Source: JAPOKJ01 sp031421635 (GTDB taxonomy: Bacteria; Pseudomonadota; Gammaproteobacteria; Burkholderiales; Burkholderiaceae_E). From it: a stretch of DNA of 64,000 nt. Positions 8,480 to 16,471 of this stretch are shown here, piece by piece. Positions within the stretch are counted from its first letter, which is position 1. Every line of letters begins with the position of its first letter. The position numbers and the translations under genes are program-made. The notes below the pieces were generated by a model. The model had not been told where the DNA came from and made no database searches. It saw nothing but the letters and a program-made list of their open reading frames with translations. The DNA lies in the NCBI GenBank assembly GCA_031421635.1, contig JANOPA010000066.1, forward strand, positions 85,221 to 149,220, written 5' to 3'.

Positions 8480-9082
8480 CTAGGCGCTACCTCCTGGCTT
8501 GCCGGTGAACGGGCCTGTAATTACAAGCTGTCCTCCTTCTTCGGCCAAGGGTAAGGCGGGTAATGCGCGGGGGGCCGGGCCACCGTTGACCTTTGCTTGT
8601 TCCAGTAAGAGGAACTGCGATGAATGGCAGAAGCAGACCAGGGCTTTATCTTTAGCCACCCAGGTTTTGACGTCGCAGGCTTGATGCGTGCAGATCGCGG
8701 AGTACGCAACCACGCCCTTGACCGCGCGCTTTCTGGTCTCAGCATCGAGGTCCGATTCGGCGAAGCGCATCAGCACGATCTTGTTCAGTCGAGAATCGTC
8801 CTTGACGGTTTTAGTAGTCGGTGTGAAAGGAAACGCCAATACTGGTTTTCCCGCTAGCGGAATATCCTGCACTCGCAAAGGCGTCGGCGTGCCCTCGGCG
8901 TCTTCAAGCACGAGGCGATCACCGGAAGCAGGGCGCGCGAACGCGGAATCGGGACTTAGCGCGGTGATACCGGCCGCCAGACCGGCCGACAGTTGCAGTA
9001 ACTTGCGTCGGGTCGCAGACTCCGGAACATTGTCGCGCTGTGATGCCAATAGAGCGTGCTTACAGTCTGAACAATCCGTCAT
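8480..9082 (-). CDS. Tat-exported Rieske [2Fe-2S] protein
   Basis: A 200-residue protein with a twin-arginine signal (TRRKLLQ at residues 24-30, followed by a hydrophobic stretch to about 49). The Rieske cluster motif is CTHQAC (131-136) and CFCHSS (150-155): C131, H133, C150 and H153 are the likely cluster ligands, and C136/C152 the stabilising disulfide seen in high-potential Rieske proteins. The N-terminal part before the Tat motif contains CSDCKH, an unusual extra cysteine pair. AGGAGA precedes the ATG. The gene lies 80 bases after the ThDP enzyme stop and 79 bases before the PQQ dehydrogenase on the same strand, suggesting that it is the periplasmic electron acceptor or relay for the quinoprotein. 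No cytochrome c gene lies nearby. Confidence 0.9.
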   Translation of the reverse strand: MTDCSDCKHALLASQRDNVPESATRRKLLQLSAGLAAGITALSPDSAFARPASGDRLVLEDAEGTPTPLRVQDIPLAGKPVLAFPFTPTTKTVKDDSRLNKIVLMRFAESDLDAETRKRAVKGVVAYSAICTHQACDVKTWVAKDKALVCFCHSSQFLLLEQAKVNGGPAPRALPALPLAEEGGQLVITGPFTGKPGGSA

Positions 9083-9162
9083 CGATTTTCTCCTATTGCG
9101 TCTGAGTAGTAGCGTTTGTGAAAATTAGTGTTGGTATCGATGAATTCGATCAGGCGAAAACC

Positions 9163-10896
9163 CTAGTCGGACTTGCGCCATACTTGCTCCGCCGCGTCCC
9201 AGGCTCCGAGGGCCTGCAAATCGGGCACCCAGGCCAGGCCTGATTTCGCGTCGGAGGAAACCGCCTCGGGTGTGACCAGTACATCGAGCAAGGCGGGGCC
9301 GTGTTCCAGTGCGGCCATCGCACGGGCGATGGCGCCGTCCAGTTGATCGGCTTTTTCGACCCGTTCTGCATGCAATCCGAAAGCACGCGCCATCGCTGCG
9401 TGATCCGCAAACTGAAGCCTTGTACCCACCACTTTGCCATGAGTCTCCTGCTGATCGCGTACCTCAATCGCCCAGGAACCATTGTTCGCGACTACGATCA
9501 GTACGGGCGCTTTGTGGCGGGCGGCCGTATCGATTTCCATCGCGTTAAAACCGAACGAACCATCGCCGGTGGCGACCACTACTTTGCGGCCAGGGCAAGC
9601 TAGGGCAGCCGCGATTCCAAATGGTGTGCCCACACCAATGCACCCCAAAGGGCCAGGATCGAGGTAGGTTGAGGCGGGCAAACCGACTCTTGCGAAGCTT
9701 AAGAAATCGCCACCGTCGGCAATGACTACCGCGTCCTTAGGTAACGCTGAGCGTAAGGCCGACAGCAGGCGGTTGGGATGCATCAGGCCATCACTGCCGG
9801 GTTGGGCTGTGGTCATCGACACTTGCAACTTCTCGGCGCGCGCCAAATGCTGCTCGCGCACACCTCTTGCCCAAGCGCGATCAATCATCGGTGATCGGTC
9901 AGCGGCCAGTGCGAGTAGTTCTTGTAACGCGGCTGACGGCGTGGCCAGAATTTCGGCGGCGGCGCGGCGATTGTCGCGCAGCTCACTGGCGGCGTCTGCG
10001 ATGCGCACGAATTGCGCATCGCCAAACACCGCGGGCGAACCATAGGCCAGTTGAAAGTCGAGACGCCGACCGATGGTGACAATGACATCAGCTTCGCCCA
10101 TCACTGAGCCGCGCATGGCTGCCACCACTGAAGGGTGATCCTCAGGCACCAGACCGCGACTCTCGCCGGTGTCGAGGTAGAGAGCACCAAGACGATCCAG
10201 CAATTTCACAAGGGGTGCCTCTGCACCCCGCGCCCCGCGCCCGGTGATCACTAGAGGTCGCTTGGCATTCCACAGCAGGTCTACAGCTTTTGCAAGAGTC
10301 GCAGGGTCCGGGTAAAGGATGCTTTTGGGGCGTGGCAAAAACCATTCCGGTAACTGCATGGCGGCCGATGGCTCGGCGCGTAACACATCGACCGGGAAGT
10401 CTAGATACACCGGACCTGGTTCGCCGCCTTGACCGACCGCGCGGGCTAAGGCCTCGTCGAGTTCCTGTAGTACCAGATCGGGCTCGCGCACTGTACGCGC
10501 GTAGCGCGTCAGGGGTCGAACAAAATCGGTATGTGCCATATCTTGGAGGGCACCGCGATTTTCCTGCGGCCGCGGTGGGGTACCCGAGAGGATCAGCACC
10601 GAGGCACGTGCGACATGCGCATTCGCGATGCCGGTCATCGCATTGGTGACGCCTGGGCCGGCAGTGACCAAGGCTACGCCGACGGTGCCAGTGAGCTCCG
10701 CATGGGCATGCGCCATGTAGACCGCAGCTCGCTCGTCGCGCACATCAATAATACGAATGCCCTCGGCATCCAGCCGCATCCAGATCGGCATGATGTGCCC
10801 GCCACACAGTGCGAACACCCTATCAATGCCACGCGCCTTGAGGCAGCGCGCGATCAGCGCTGCAGTGCTCTTCTCAGATGCGGTCGGCGAGGTCAT
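9163..10896 (-). CDS. Thiamine-diphosphate-dependent enzyme (acetolactate synthase / 2-hydroxyacyl-CoA lyase / oxalyl-CoA decarboxylase superfamily)
   Basis: A 577-residue three-domain ThDP enzyme. The ATG at 10896 begins where family similarity starts; a 34-residue upstream extension looks noncoding. Catalytic Glu55 lies in RDERAAVYMA, the central Rossmann-like domain contains VITGRGARG, and the ThDP/Mg motif runs from GDGSFGFNAME (444) to NN (471-472). The family splits or forms C-C bonds next to carbonyls. Being divergent from an acyl-CoA synthetase, with a GntR regulator gene after that, suggests a CoA-thioester substrate (2-hydroxyacyl-CoA lyase- or oxalyl-CoA decarboxylase-like). This is inference only; glyoxylate carboligase-like or benzoylformate decarboxylase-like roles remain possible. 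It is the first gene of the minus-strand run leading into the Rieske/PQQ/NosR-like genes. Confidence 0.85.
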   Translation of the reverse strand: MTSPTASEKSTAALIARCLKARGIDRVFALCGGHIMPIWMRLDAEGIRIIDVRDERAAVYMAHAHAELTGTVGVALVTAGPGVTNAMTGIANAHVARASVLILSGTPPRPQENRGALQDMAHTDFVRPLTRYARTVREPDLVLQELDEALARAVGQGGEPGPVYLDFPVDVLRAEPSAAMQLPEWFLPRPKSILYPDPATLAKAVDLLWNAKRPLVITGRGARGAEAPLVKLLDRLGALYLDTGESRGLVPEDHPSVVAAMRGSVMGEADVIVTIGRRLDFQLAYGSPAVFGDAQFVRIADAASELRDNRRAAAEILATPSAALQELLALAADRSPMIDRAWARGVREQHLARAEKLQVSMTTAQPGSDGLMHPNRLLSALRSALPKDAVVIADGGDFLSFARVGLPASTYLDPGPLGCIGVGTPFGIAAALACPGRKVVVATGDGSFGFNAMEIDTAARHKAPVLIVVANNGSWAIEVRDQQETHGKVVGTRLQFADHAAMARAFGLHAERVEKADQLDGAIARAMAALEHGPALLDVLVTPEAVSSDAKSGLAWVPDLQALGAWDAAEQVWRKSD

Positions 10897-11015
10897 GGAG
10901 TCGTTCCAGTGAGAGTGAAGGCAAAGTGATTTAACCCAACCGGGAAGCTGGGAATTCCTACAAGCCGCCCGTATTTTTCCCGGTAGCAAAGCGAGCATAT
11001 TGACGGCATATTATC

Positions 11016-11037
11016 AGAACTCTGAATTCAGAGTTCT
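11016..11037. promoter_or_regulatory. Perfect 22-bp palindrome, candidate operator of the GntR/FCD regulator
   Basis: AGAACTCTGAATTCAGAGTTCT is a perfect palindrome in the divergent promoter region, 46 bases before the acyl-CoA synthetase ATG and 120 bases before the ThDP enzyme ATG. A possible plus-strand promoter (TTGACG at 11000-11005, 17-bp spacer, TGAATT at 11023-11028) overlaps its left half, so a bound repressor would block it. FCD-type GntR proteins bind such palindromes as dimers, and one is encoded at 12640-13317. Confidence 0.75.
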
Positions 11038-11083
11038 ATTTTAAGCTAAAATTCAACTTTCCCGGAAAATTAAGGAGATCCAC

Positions 11084-12643
11084 ATGAACCGCTTGCTCTC
11101 GGTGGCTGACGCTGTTGCAGCTCACGCGCGCCTAACGCCCAACAAGCTGGGAACCCGCGACTCGCGCCGTGCGTTGAGCTTTAGGCTTTGGCATGAACGC
11201 GCCACCCGATTGGCCAACGGCCTGCTCTCGCTTGGGCTCAGCAAGGGCGACAAGGTCGCCCTGCTCGCCTACAACTGTGTTGAATGGATGGAGATCTACG
11301 TGGCGCTGGCCCGTGTCGGTCTGGTGGCTGTACCGATCAACTTTCGTCTCACCTCGAAGGAGATCGCCTACATCGCAGAGCACAGCGAAGCGCGTGCCTT
11401 CATCGTGCGAGACGAGCTCGTAGACCTCGTTGAAACGATTCGTGGTGACCTTGCGATTGCCGCCAACAACTACGTCAGGTTGGGTGAGGGTAGCGTACCA
11501 GGTTGGATCAGCTACGAACATCTCATCGAAACAGCCAGCCCGGACGAGCCTTCGGTGCAGGTGCTACCCTCCGATGCCTTTGCCTTGATGTATACCTCGG
11601 GCACCACCGGGCGACCCAAGGGCGTGATCCGGAGCCACGAAGGGAGTACTTTGATTGCTATGGCGACAGCGCTCGAGATGGGATTTACGCGCGAAGACGT
11701 TGGGCTGATGGTGATGCCGATGTGTCACGCAAATTCGCTATACTTCAGTCATACCTTCGCGCATCTCGGCGCAGCCTGCGTGATCGATGATCGTCGCAGC
11801 TTCGACCCTGAGGCCTTGTTGGCCATTTTGGCCAACGAAAAGATCACTTTTACCTCGCTGGTTCCGACTCACTACATCATGATGCTCGCCTTGCCCGATT
11901 CCACGAAAGCCCGTTACGACGTGAGTCGGGTCGATAAATTAATGATTTCATCGGCCCCGGCGCGACGCGATACGAAGCTCGCGATCCTGGACTTCTTTCG
12001 CAATGGCCGCCTGCATGAGTTGTACGGCTCGACGGAAGCCGGGTGGGTAACCTTGCTGCGCCCGGATGAGCAACTGGACAGGATGGGAACGGTCGGGCGA
12101 GAGTGGGCGGGCTCAGCTCCGATCAAAATGCTGGATCCAGACGGTCGCGAAGTGCCCGATGGCGAAGTGGGCGAGTTGTTTTCTCATACCCCCTATGTCT
12201 TTGACGGCTACTGGAAGAATCCGGAGAAAACAGCCGAGGCGATGCACGGCGGCTGGTGCTCGGTCGGTGATATGGCGCGGCGTGACGCTGAAGGTTACAT
12301 TCACTTAGTGGACCGCAAGAGCAACATGATCATCAGTGGTGGCGAGAATATTTACCCATCTGAGGTTGAAGGAGTGCTGGGCGCTCATCCCAAGGTGAAG
12401 GACGTGGCGGTAATTGGCGTACCGCATGACAAATGGGGCGAGGCCGTACTGGCAGTGGTCGTTCTTCATGAGGAAATTGAGGCTAGCGAGTCCGAAATTC
12501 TCGATTGGTGCCGCGGACGTATCGCGGGTTACAAACGGCCACAATCGATTCAATTCCTAAGCGACGCGCAAATGCCACGTACCGCCACGGGCAAGATTTT
12601 GCATCGGGTATTGCGCGAGCGATTGGCACCGATTTGCGCATGA
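11084..12643 (+). CDS. Acyl-CoA synthetase (AMP-forming, ANL superfamily)
   Basis: A 519-residue adenylate-forming CoA ligase. The P-loop-like motif YTSGTTGRPKGV lies at about residues 170-181, the A5 motif ELYGSTEAGWV near 310-320, GDMARRDAEGYI and the hinge DRKSNMI follow, and the C-terminal catalytic Lys is in PRTATGKILHR. AAGGAG precedes the ATG. It activates a carboxylic acid to its CoA thioester in the cytoplasm; the substrate is unknown. Its stop overlaps the ATG of the GntR regulator gene (ATGA), so the two are translationally coupled. It diverges from the ThDP enzyme across a palindromic operator candidate, which suggests that the two enzymes act on the same pathway. Confidence 0.92.
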   Translation: MNRLLSVADAVAAHARLTPNKLGTRDSRRALSFRLWHERATRLANGLLSLGLSKGDKVALLAYNCVEWMEIYVALARVGLVAVPINFRLTSKEIAYIAEHSEARAFIVRDELVDLVETIRGDLAIAANNYVRLGEGSVPGWISYEHLIETASPDEPSVQVLPSDAFALMYTSGTTGRPKGVIRSHEGSTLIAMATALEMGFTREDVGLMVMPMCHANSLYFSHTFAHLGAACVIDDRRSFDPEALLAILANEKITFTSLVPTHYIMMLALPDSTKARYDVSRVDKLMISSAPARRDTKLAILDFFRNGRLHELYGSTEAGWVTLLRPDEQLDRMGTVGREWAGSAPIKMLDPDGREVPDGEVGELFSHTPYVFDGYWKNPEKTAEAMHGGWCSVGDMARRDAEGYIHLVDRKSNMIISGGENIYPSEVEGVLGAHPKVKDVAVIGVPHDKWGEAVLAVVVLHEEIEASESEILDWCRGRIAGYKRPQSIQFLSDAQMPRTATGKILHRVLRERLAPICA

Positions 12644-13317
12644 AACCCCTCGCGAGCGCACCCAACCTTGCCGACCAAGTGCGAGATGCGATCTTGAGTG
12701 AGATTGCCTCCGGCCAGATGCTGCCCGGTGACCGGATCATTCAAGAAAAAATTGCGCAAGCTCTAGGGGTATCACGTCAGCCTGTTCAACAGGCCCTAAA
12801 TTTGTTGCACAACCAAGGCGTTCTGCAAGAGGCGCCTGGACGCGGCCTGATTGTCACCGTACTCGACCCTGAGCATGTGCTGCACATGTATGACTTGCGG
12901 GCCGCTATTGAGGGCCTGGCGTGTCGGCGCGCGGCCGAGAATAAGGCCGAAAACAATGCGGAAAAGCTTGGCCTCGCGCTGATCGAAACCGGCCGTAGGG
13001 CGGTTGCAAGCGGGTCGGTTGCGAAAATGATTACGGCTGACATGAAGTTCCATGAACTTCTCTATACGCTGTCCGGCAATCCCTTAGTCGCTCCCGCATT
13101 GTCCACCCACCTGACCTATACCCAACGGGTGATGGGCGAAGTGTTACTGCGCGACGAGAAACCACGCGATATTTGGAATCAACACGCCAAGATTCTTGAG
13201 GCGATTGTCAAAGGCGATGGCGAACGCGCTGAAATGCTGGTGCGAACCCACATCACTCAGGCGGCCACGTTCATGGTGGCTCGCCTGCGTTCCGGTGCCG
13301 GCGCGACCCAAAAATAA
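12640..13317 (+). CDS. GntR family transcriptional regulator, FCD subfamily
   Basis: A 225-residue regulator. The N-terminal winged helix (about residues 8-75) contains LADQVRDAILSEIASG, GDRIIQEKIAQALGVSRQPV and a wing near GRGLIV. The C-terminal FCD domain (about 85-215) is all-helical and has the usual metal-ligand type residues: D in MYDLRAAIEG, H in MKFHELLY, H in NQHAKILEAI and H in RTHI. The ATG at 12640 overlaps the acyl-CoA synthetase TGA by four bases; the longer open frame from 12505 lies inside that gene. It probably represses the neighbouring ligase and the divergent ThDP/Rieske/PQQ genes through the 22-bp palindrome, responding to an organic acid or acyl-CoA. Confidence 0.9.
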   Translation: MKPLASAPNLADQVRDAILSEIASGQMLPGDRIIQEKIAQALGVSRQPVQQALNLLHNQGVLQEAPGRGLIVTVLDPEHVLHMYDLRAAIEGLACRRAAENKAENNAEKLGLALIETGRRAVASGSVAKMITADMKFHELLYTLSGNPLVAPALSTHLTYTQRVMGEVLLRDEKPRDIWNQHAKILEAIVKGDGERAEMLVRTHITQAATFMVARLRSGAGATQK

Positions 13318-13417
13318 ATGACGCTGGGCACTACAACTTAAGGACTATTGAAAACGCTCGAAGGGAAGTCTATCTTCCTACCAGAGATTGCCGACCAATT
13401 CATTTTCAGAGGCCAAT

Positions 13418-14380
13418 ATGGCGCATTTCTACTGTTTTCCAAACGAGTCAGGTGGATGGAATAAAAGTAACAATGAACTTGTGATTCCGCTCAATAGCTC
13501 GATCAAAATGTATCTTGTGGCAGGGCATGGACTCAGTGTTGAAACTGACAGTGACATCATCAAAGTCGATGCGGGTCAGGACGATGACAAAGCTGCACAC
13601 AAAAGGGCGGGGCTAAGTTCTTGGGAGCAATCGCAAGATATTCGCCAAATCACGATCAAGGCTAATGGTTCGTGGGGTTCGTGCAAATTGCGCGCCAAAA
13701 CCGGCGCTGGCGCTGATTGGGTTGCGCCGGTAACGGTCTATGTTGTAAGAGATGCCTACGGACGAAGGGTGGGTACCAATGGCGATGTTGAAGATCACAT
13801 GCGCCGTGAGTTGAGCAAGCTTAGCCTTCGAGAAGCCGCAATTCGAGTAGCCCGTGATCAGCTAGCGAGTCGAGTTCGGACCAATGAACAGGGCCAGTCC
13901 TTGTACAACTTACCGAAAGGCTATGGGGGCTTGTGGTGCGGGGCATTCGCGTTCTGGTGTTGGGATCAGGCTGCTAAGGCAAAAGGAGTCAACAATCCGT
14001 TTGGAAACTCTTGTGAGGCTTTACTCTCGCCCCAAAAGGCGATCAATTGGGGTATGCGTGAAGACACTCCTAGCCAGCTCCTGCAGTATGCGGGATTCAA
14101 TCCGATGACCATGAAGGCGCAGCAAGAGCTACGAGAGAACGGTTACCAAGGGAGTTTTGTTTCGCCGGGCGATATCGCGCTCTGGAGAATTAACAACGCC
14201 GCAGGTTTTAAACACGTTTCGATGGTTGCCTCCGTCAGTGGAAGCCAATTCACCGATTTGAACGGAAATGCATACGACGCGGGCTCGGGATCCGCCCTAG
14301 CCGAGCTTGATCATGATGATATGAGGAAAAAGCTACCGGATGGATCCTATAAATGCTTCTTTCTACACATTACAGTTTGA
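13418..14380 (+). CDS. CHAP/NlpC-P60-like amidase domain protein with N-terminal beta-sandwich
   Basis: A 320-residue protein with no signal peptide or membrane segment. Residues 1-110 are beta-rich with VPLNSSIKMYLVAGHGLSV and end in APVTVYVV, consistent with an Ig-like fold. After a basic helical linker (about 120-155), a cysteine-peptidase-like domain follows with the candidate nucleophile C174 in GGLWCGAFAFW, a probable catalytic His266 in GFKHVSMV and a polar N/D at 282-284 in DLNGN. CHAP and NlpC/P60 enzymes cut peptidoglycan amide bonds. The ATG at 13418 has AGAGG 5 bases upstream; a TTG at 13388 is less likely. No holin, secretion genes or immunity gene lie nearby. An exported effector, a lysis enzyme or a non-cell-wall amidase are all possible. 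Confidence 0.6.
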   Translation: MAHFYCFPNESGGWNKSNNELVIPLNSSIKMYLVAGHGLSVETDSDIIKVDAGQDDDKAAHKRAGLSSWEQSQDIRQITIKANGSWGSCKLRAKTGAGADWVAPVTVYVVRDAYGRRVGTNGDVEDHMRRELSKLSLREAAIRVARDQLASRVRTNEQGQSLYNLPKGYGGLWCGAFAFWCWDQAAKAKGVNNPFGNSCEALLSPQKAINWGMREDTPSQLLQYAGFNPMTMKAQQELRENGYQGSFVSPGDIALWRINNAAGFKHVSMVASVSGSQFTDLNGNAYDAGSGSALAELDHDDMRKKLPDGSYKCFFLHITV

Positions 14381-14388
14381 GCTTGAGG

Positions 14389-16272
14389 TCAGAGTACAAA
14401 TGTTGAGATTGCGGGAATGAACGCAATCGCCAATAGCCCTACGATCAAGGCGACGATATAGGGCCAAATCGCGCCCATCGCCTCATCCGGCGAGACGTTA
14501 CCAATACGGCAGGCAACATAAAAGCCGACGCCAATCGGTGGCATCATCAGACCAATGTTCATGGCCGTGACCACGACCATTGCATAATGAACATCATTGA
14601 TGCCAAGCTTTTTCGCGATGGGAAACATCAAGGGCGCGAGGAGCAGGATCGCTGGCAAGCCTTCGAGAAGGCAACCGAGAATCAAAAACACGACCATCGT
14701 AACGGCCATGAAGCCAATCCACCCACCGGGGAGATTCGTCATGAAGGTGGCTAGCTGCTGTGCGACTCCCGACTGTGCAATCACCCAAGCCATACTAAGT
14801 GCGCATCCGAGGATGATCAAAATCGCACCGGTGAGTGCGGCGGTCTCCACGAGCATGTTGTAGATTTTCCGAAAGCCCAGGCCCCCGTAGAGCACCTGGC
14901 CGGCCACCATCGCGTACAGCACGGCGAGGGTGGACACCTCGGTTGCTGTGGCGACTCCACCACCCACTGCGCCACGTATCAAGAAAGGTAGGAGCAGGGC
15001 CGGTGCGGCCACCACGAAGGTACGCCACATCAAGCTGAACGGTGCGTGCTTGGCGTCGTTGACGTTTTCGTGGCGTGCCTTCCAGCGCGCCAGGGCCGCG
15101 AGCGCCACGAGTAAGACCATGGCCACCACCACGCCGCTATTAAAGAGGCCAGCGATCGAAACGCCCGCGACTGATCCTAAAACGATCAGCACAATGCTTG
15201 GCGGTACCGTGTCGGCCATGGCCGCGCCGGTGGCGAGAAGCGCAATCATTTCGCGTGGTTTGTTGCCACGACGCTTCATCTCCGGGAAAAGTGCAGGAGC
15301 TACTGTCGCCATGTCAGAGACCTTTGAACCGGAGATGCCCGACACTATAAACAGCGAGCCCAACAGTACGTACGACATGCCGGCCTTGACGTGGCCGATC
15401 AGGGAGGCCAGAAAATCAATAATCGCCTTACCCATCCCGGTTGCATCCAACACACATCCCAAGAGCACGAAGATAGGGACCGAGACCAGCACGAGGCTGG
15501 ACATGCCCTCGTCCATGCGGTTGATAATGACCTCCACTGGAATGGTTGTGCTAAAGGCGATGAAACTAAGTGTGCCGATGCCAAAGCAAAACGCGATAGG
15601 CACACCGGTTACCAAGCACACGGCAACGAAGCCAACGAGGAAGATCGGGATATTGAAATTTCCGATGGTCTGTAAGGCTGGTGATAGAAACCAACAGAGT
15701 CCACCAATCATGGCGATCAGGATGGTCGCAAAGGCGAGGTCACGCTTTTGACCTGTGGCCCAAGCATAGCGAAGTGTGAGCAGCAACATCAAAAGCATGC
15801 CGATGCCAATCGCGGACACTCTGAAGCCATTGGGTAAGTCCAAGGCGGGTGTGCGAATCATCCATTCCGATTGCACGTACTCCCAGGCAGGGTGTAGCAA
15901 AAAAAGCAGGAAGCTTGCGACCACAAGCAAGGCAAAGGTTTGGACAAATCGGCTCAAGGCCGGGGATAGCAATTCCACAAATAGATTGAGGCGCAGATGC
16001 TCGTTGCGATCAATCGCCAAAACTGAGCCGAGCATCGCGACCCAGAGAAAGGCGATAGAGATAATCTCGTCAATCCAGGTAATGGGTGCGGAGAACACAT
16101 AGCGTGAGATTACACCGACTAAAAGAAGTACTACGATCACGACATTGAGAACAGCGCAGATGAATTCGACAGGGCGCAGTAACTTGGTGCCAGGTCGATT
16201 GACGGGAAGTTCATTTGCAACGACGGAAGACGCGCTCGAATAGGATGTGAAAGTATCGGGGGTTCTAGTCAT
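14389..16272 (-). CDS. Fused TRAP transporter membrane subunits (DctQ-DctM)
   Basis: A 627-residue protein that joins the small and large TRAP membrane subunits. Residues about 30-185 form a four-helix DctQ domain (ISRYVFSAPITWIDEI, then DRNEHLRLNLF). Residues 200-627 form the DctM domain, with VTGVPIAFCFGIGTLSF, IFVLLGCVLDATGMG, the ISGSKVSDMATVAPALFPEM loop, DTVPPSIVLIVLGS, and the C-terminal MMPPIGVGFYVACRI. It is a secondary active importer of organic acids that needs a periplasmic DctP partner. No binding-protein gene is adjacent; the unpaired DctP at 2387-3421 is the nearest candidate. The gene is convergent with the CHAP-like gene, with only 8 bases between stops. Confidence 0.92.
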   Translation of the reverse strand: MTRTPDTFTSYSSASSVVANELPVNRPGTKLLRPVEFICAVLNVVIVVLLLVGVISRYVFSAPITWIDEIISIAFLWVAMLGSVLAIDRNEHLRLNLFVELLSPALSRFVQTFALLVVASFLLFLLHPAWEYVQSEWMIRTPALDLPNGFRVSAIGIGMLLMLLLTLRYAWATGQKRDLAFATILIAMIGGLCWFLSPALQTIGNFNIPIFLVGFVAVCLVTGVPIAFCFGIGTLSFIAFSTTIPVEVIINRMDEGMSSLVLVSVPIFVLLGCVLDATGMGKAIIDFLASLIGHVKAGMSYVLLGSLFIVSGISGSKVSDMATVAPALFPEMKRRGNKPREMIALLATGAAMADTVPPSIVLIVLGSVAGVSIAGLFNSGVVVAMVLLVALAALARWKARHENVNDAKHAPFSLMWRTFVVAAPALLLPFLIRGAVGGGVATATEVSTLAVLYAMVAGQVLYGGLGFRKIYNMLVETAALTGAILIILGCALSMAWVIAQSGVAQQLATFMTNLPGGWIGFMAVTMVVFLILGCLLEGLPAILLLAPLMFPIAKKLGINDVHYAMVVVTAMNIGLMMPPIGVGFYVACRIGNVSPDEAMGAIWPYIVALIVGLLAIAFIPAISTFVL

Positions 16273-16471
16273 GAAAAATGCTGAGCCATGCTGAAGTGAG
16301 CGCAGAGTCCTGCGTCCAGGGAGGGAGCCAATCGAGGCTAGTGTCGTTAGCGAGCTATGTTAGCTTGAAAACCACATCGACGCGGGCGCATTCTGATTCC
16401 TGGTTTCAGTGCGTTTGGCGAAGGACGCCTGCGGCGAGGGCAGATCTCAATTAGCGGGACTCATGGACGAA

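Noticed and set aside
14930..15751. Long plus-strand open frame opposite the TRAP DctQM gene
   Set aside because: It is the antisense shadow of a hydrophobic membrane protein gene, with low-complexity composition (Arg/Thr/Ala/Ile) and no ribosome site.
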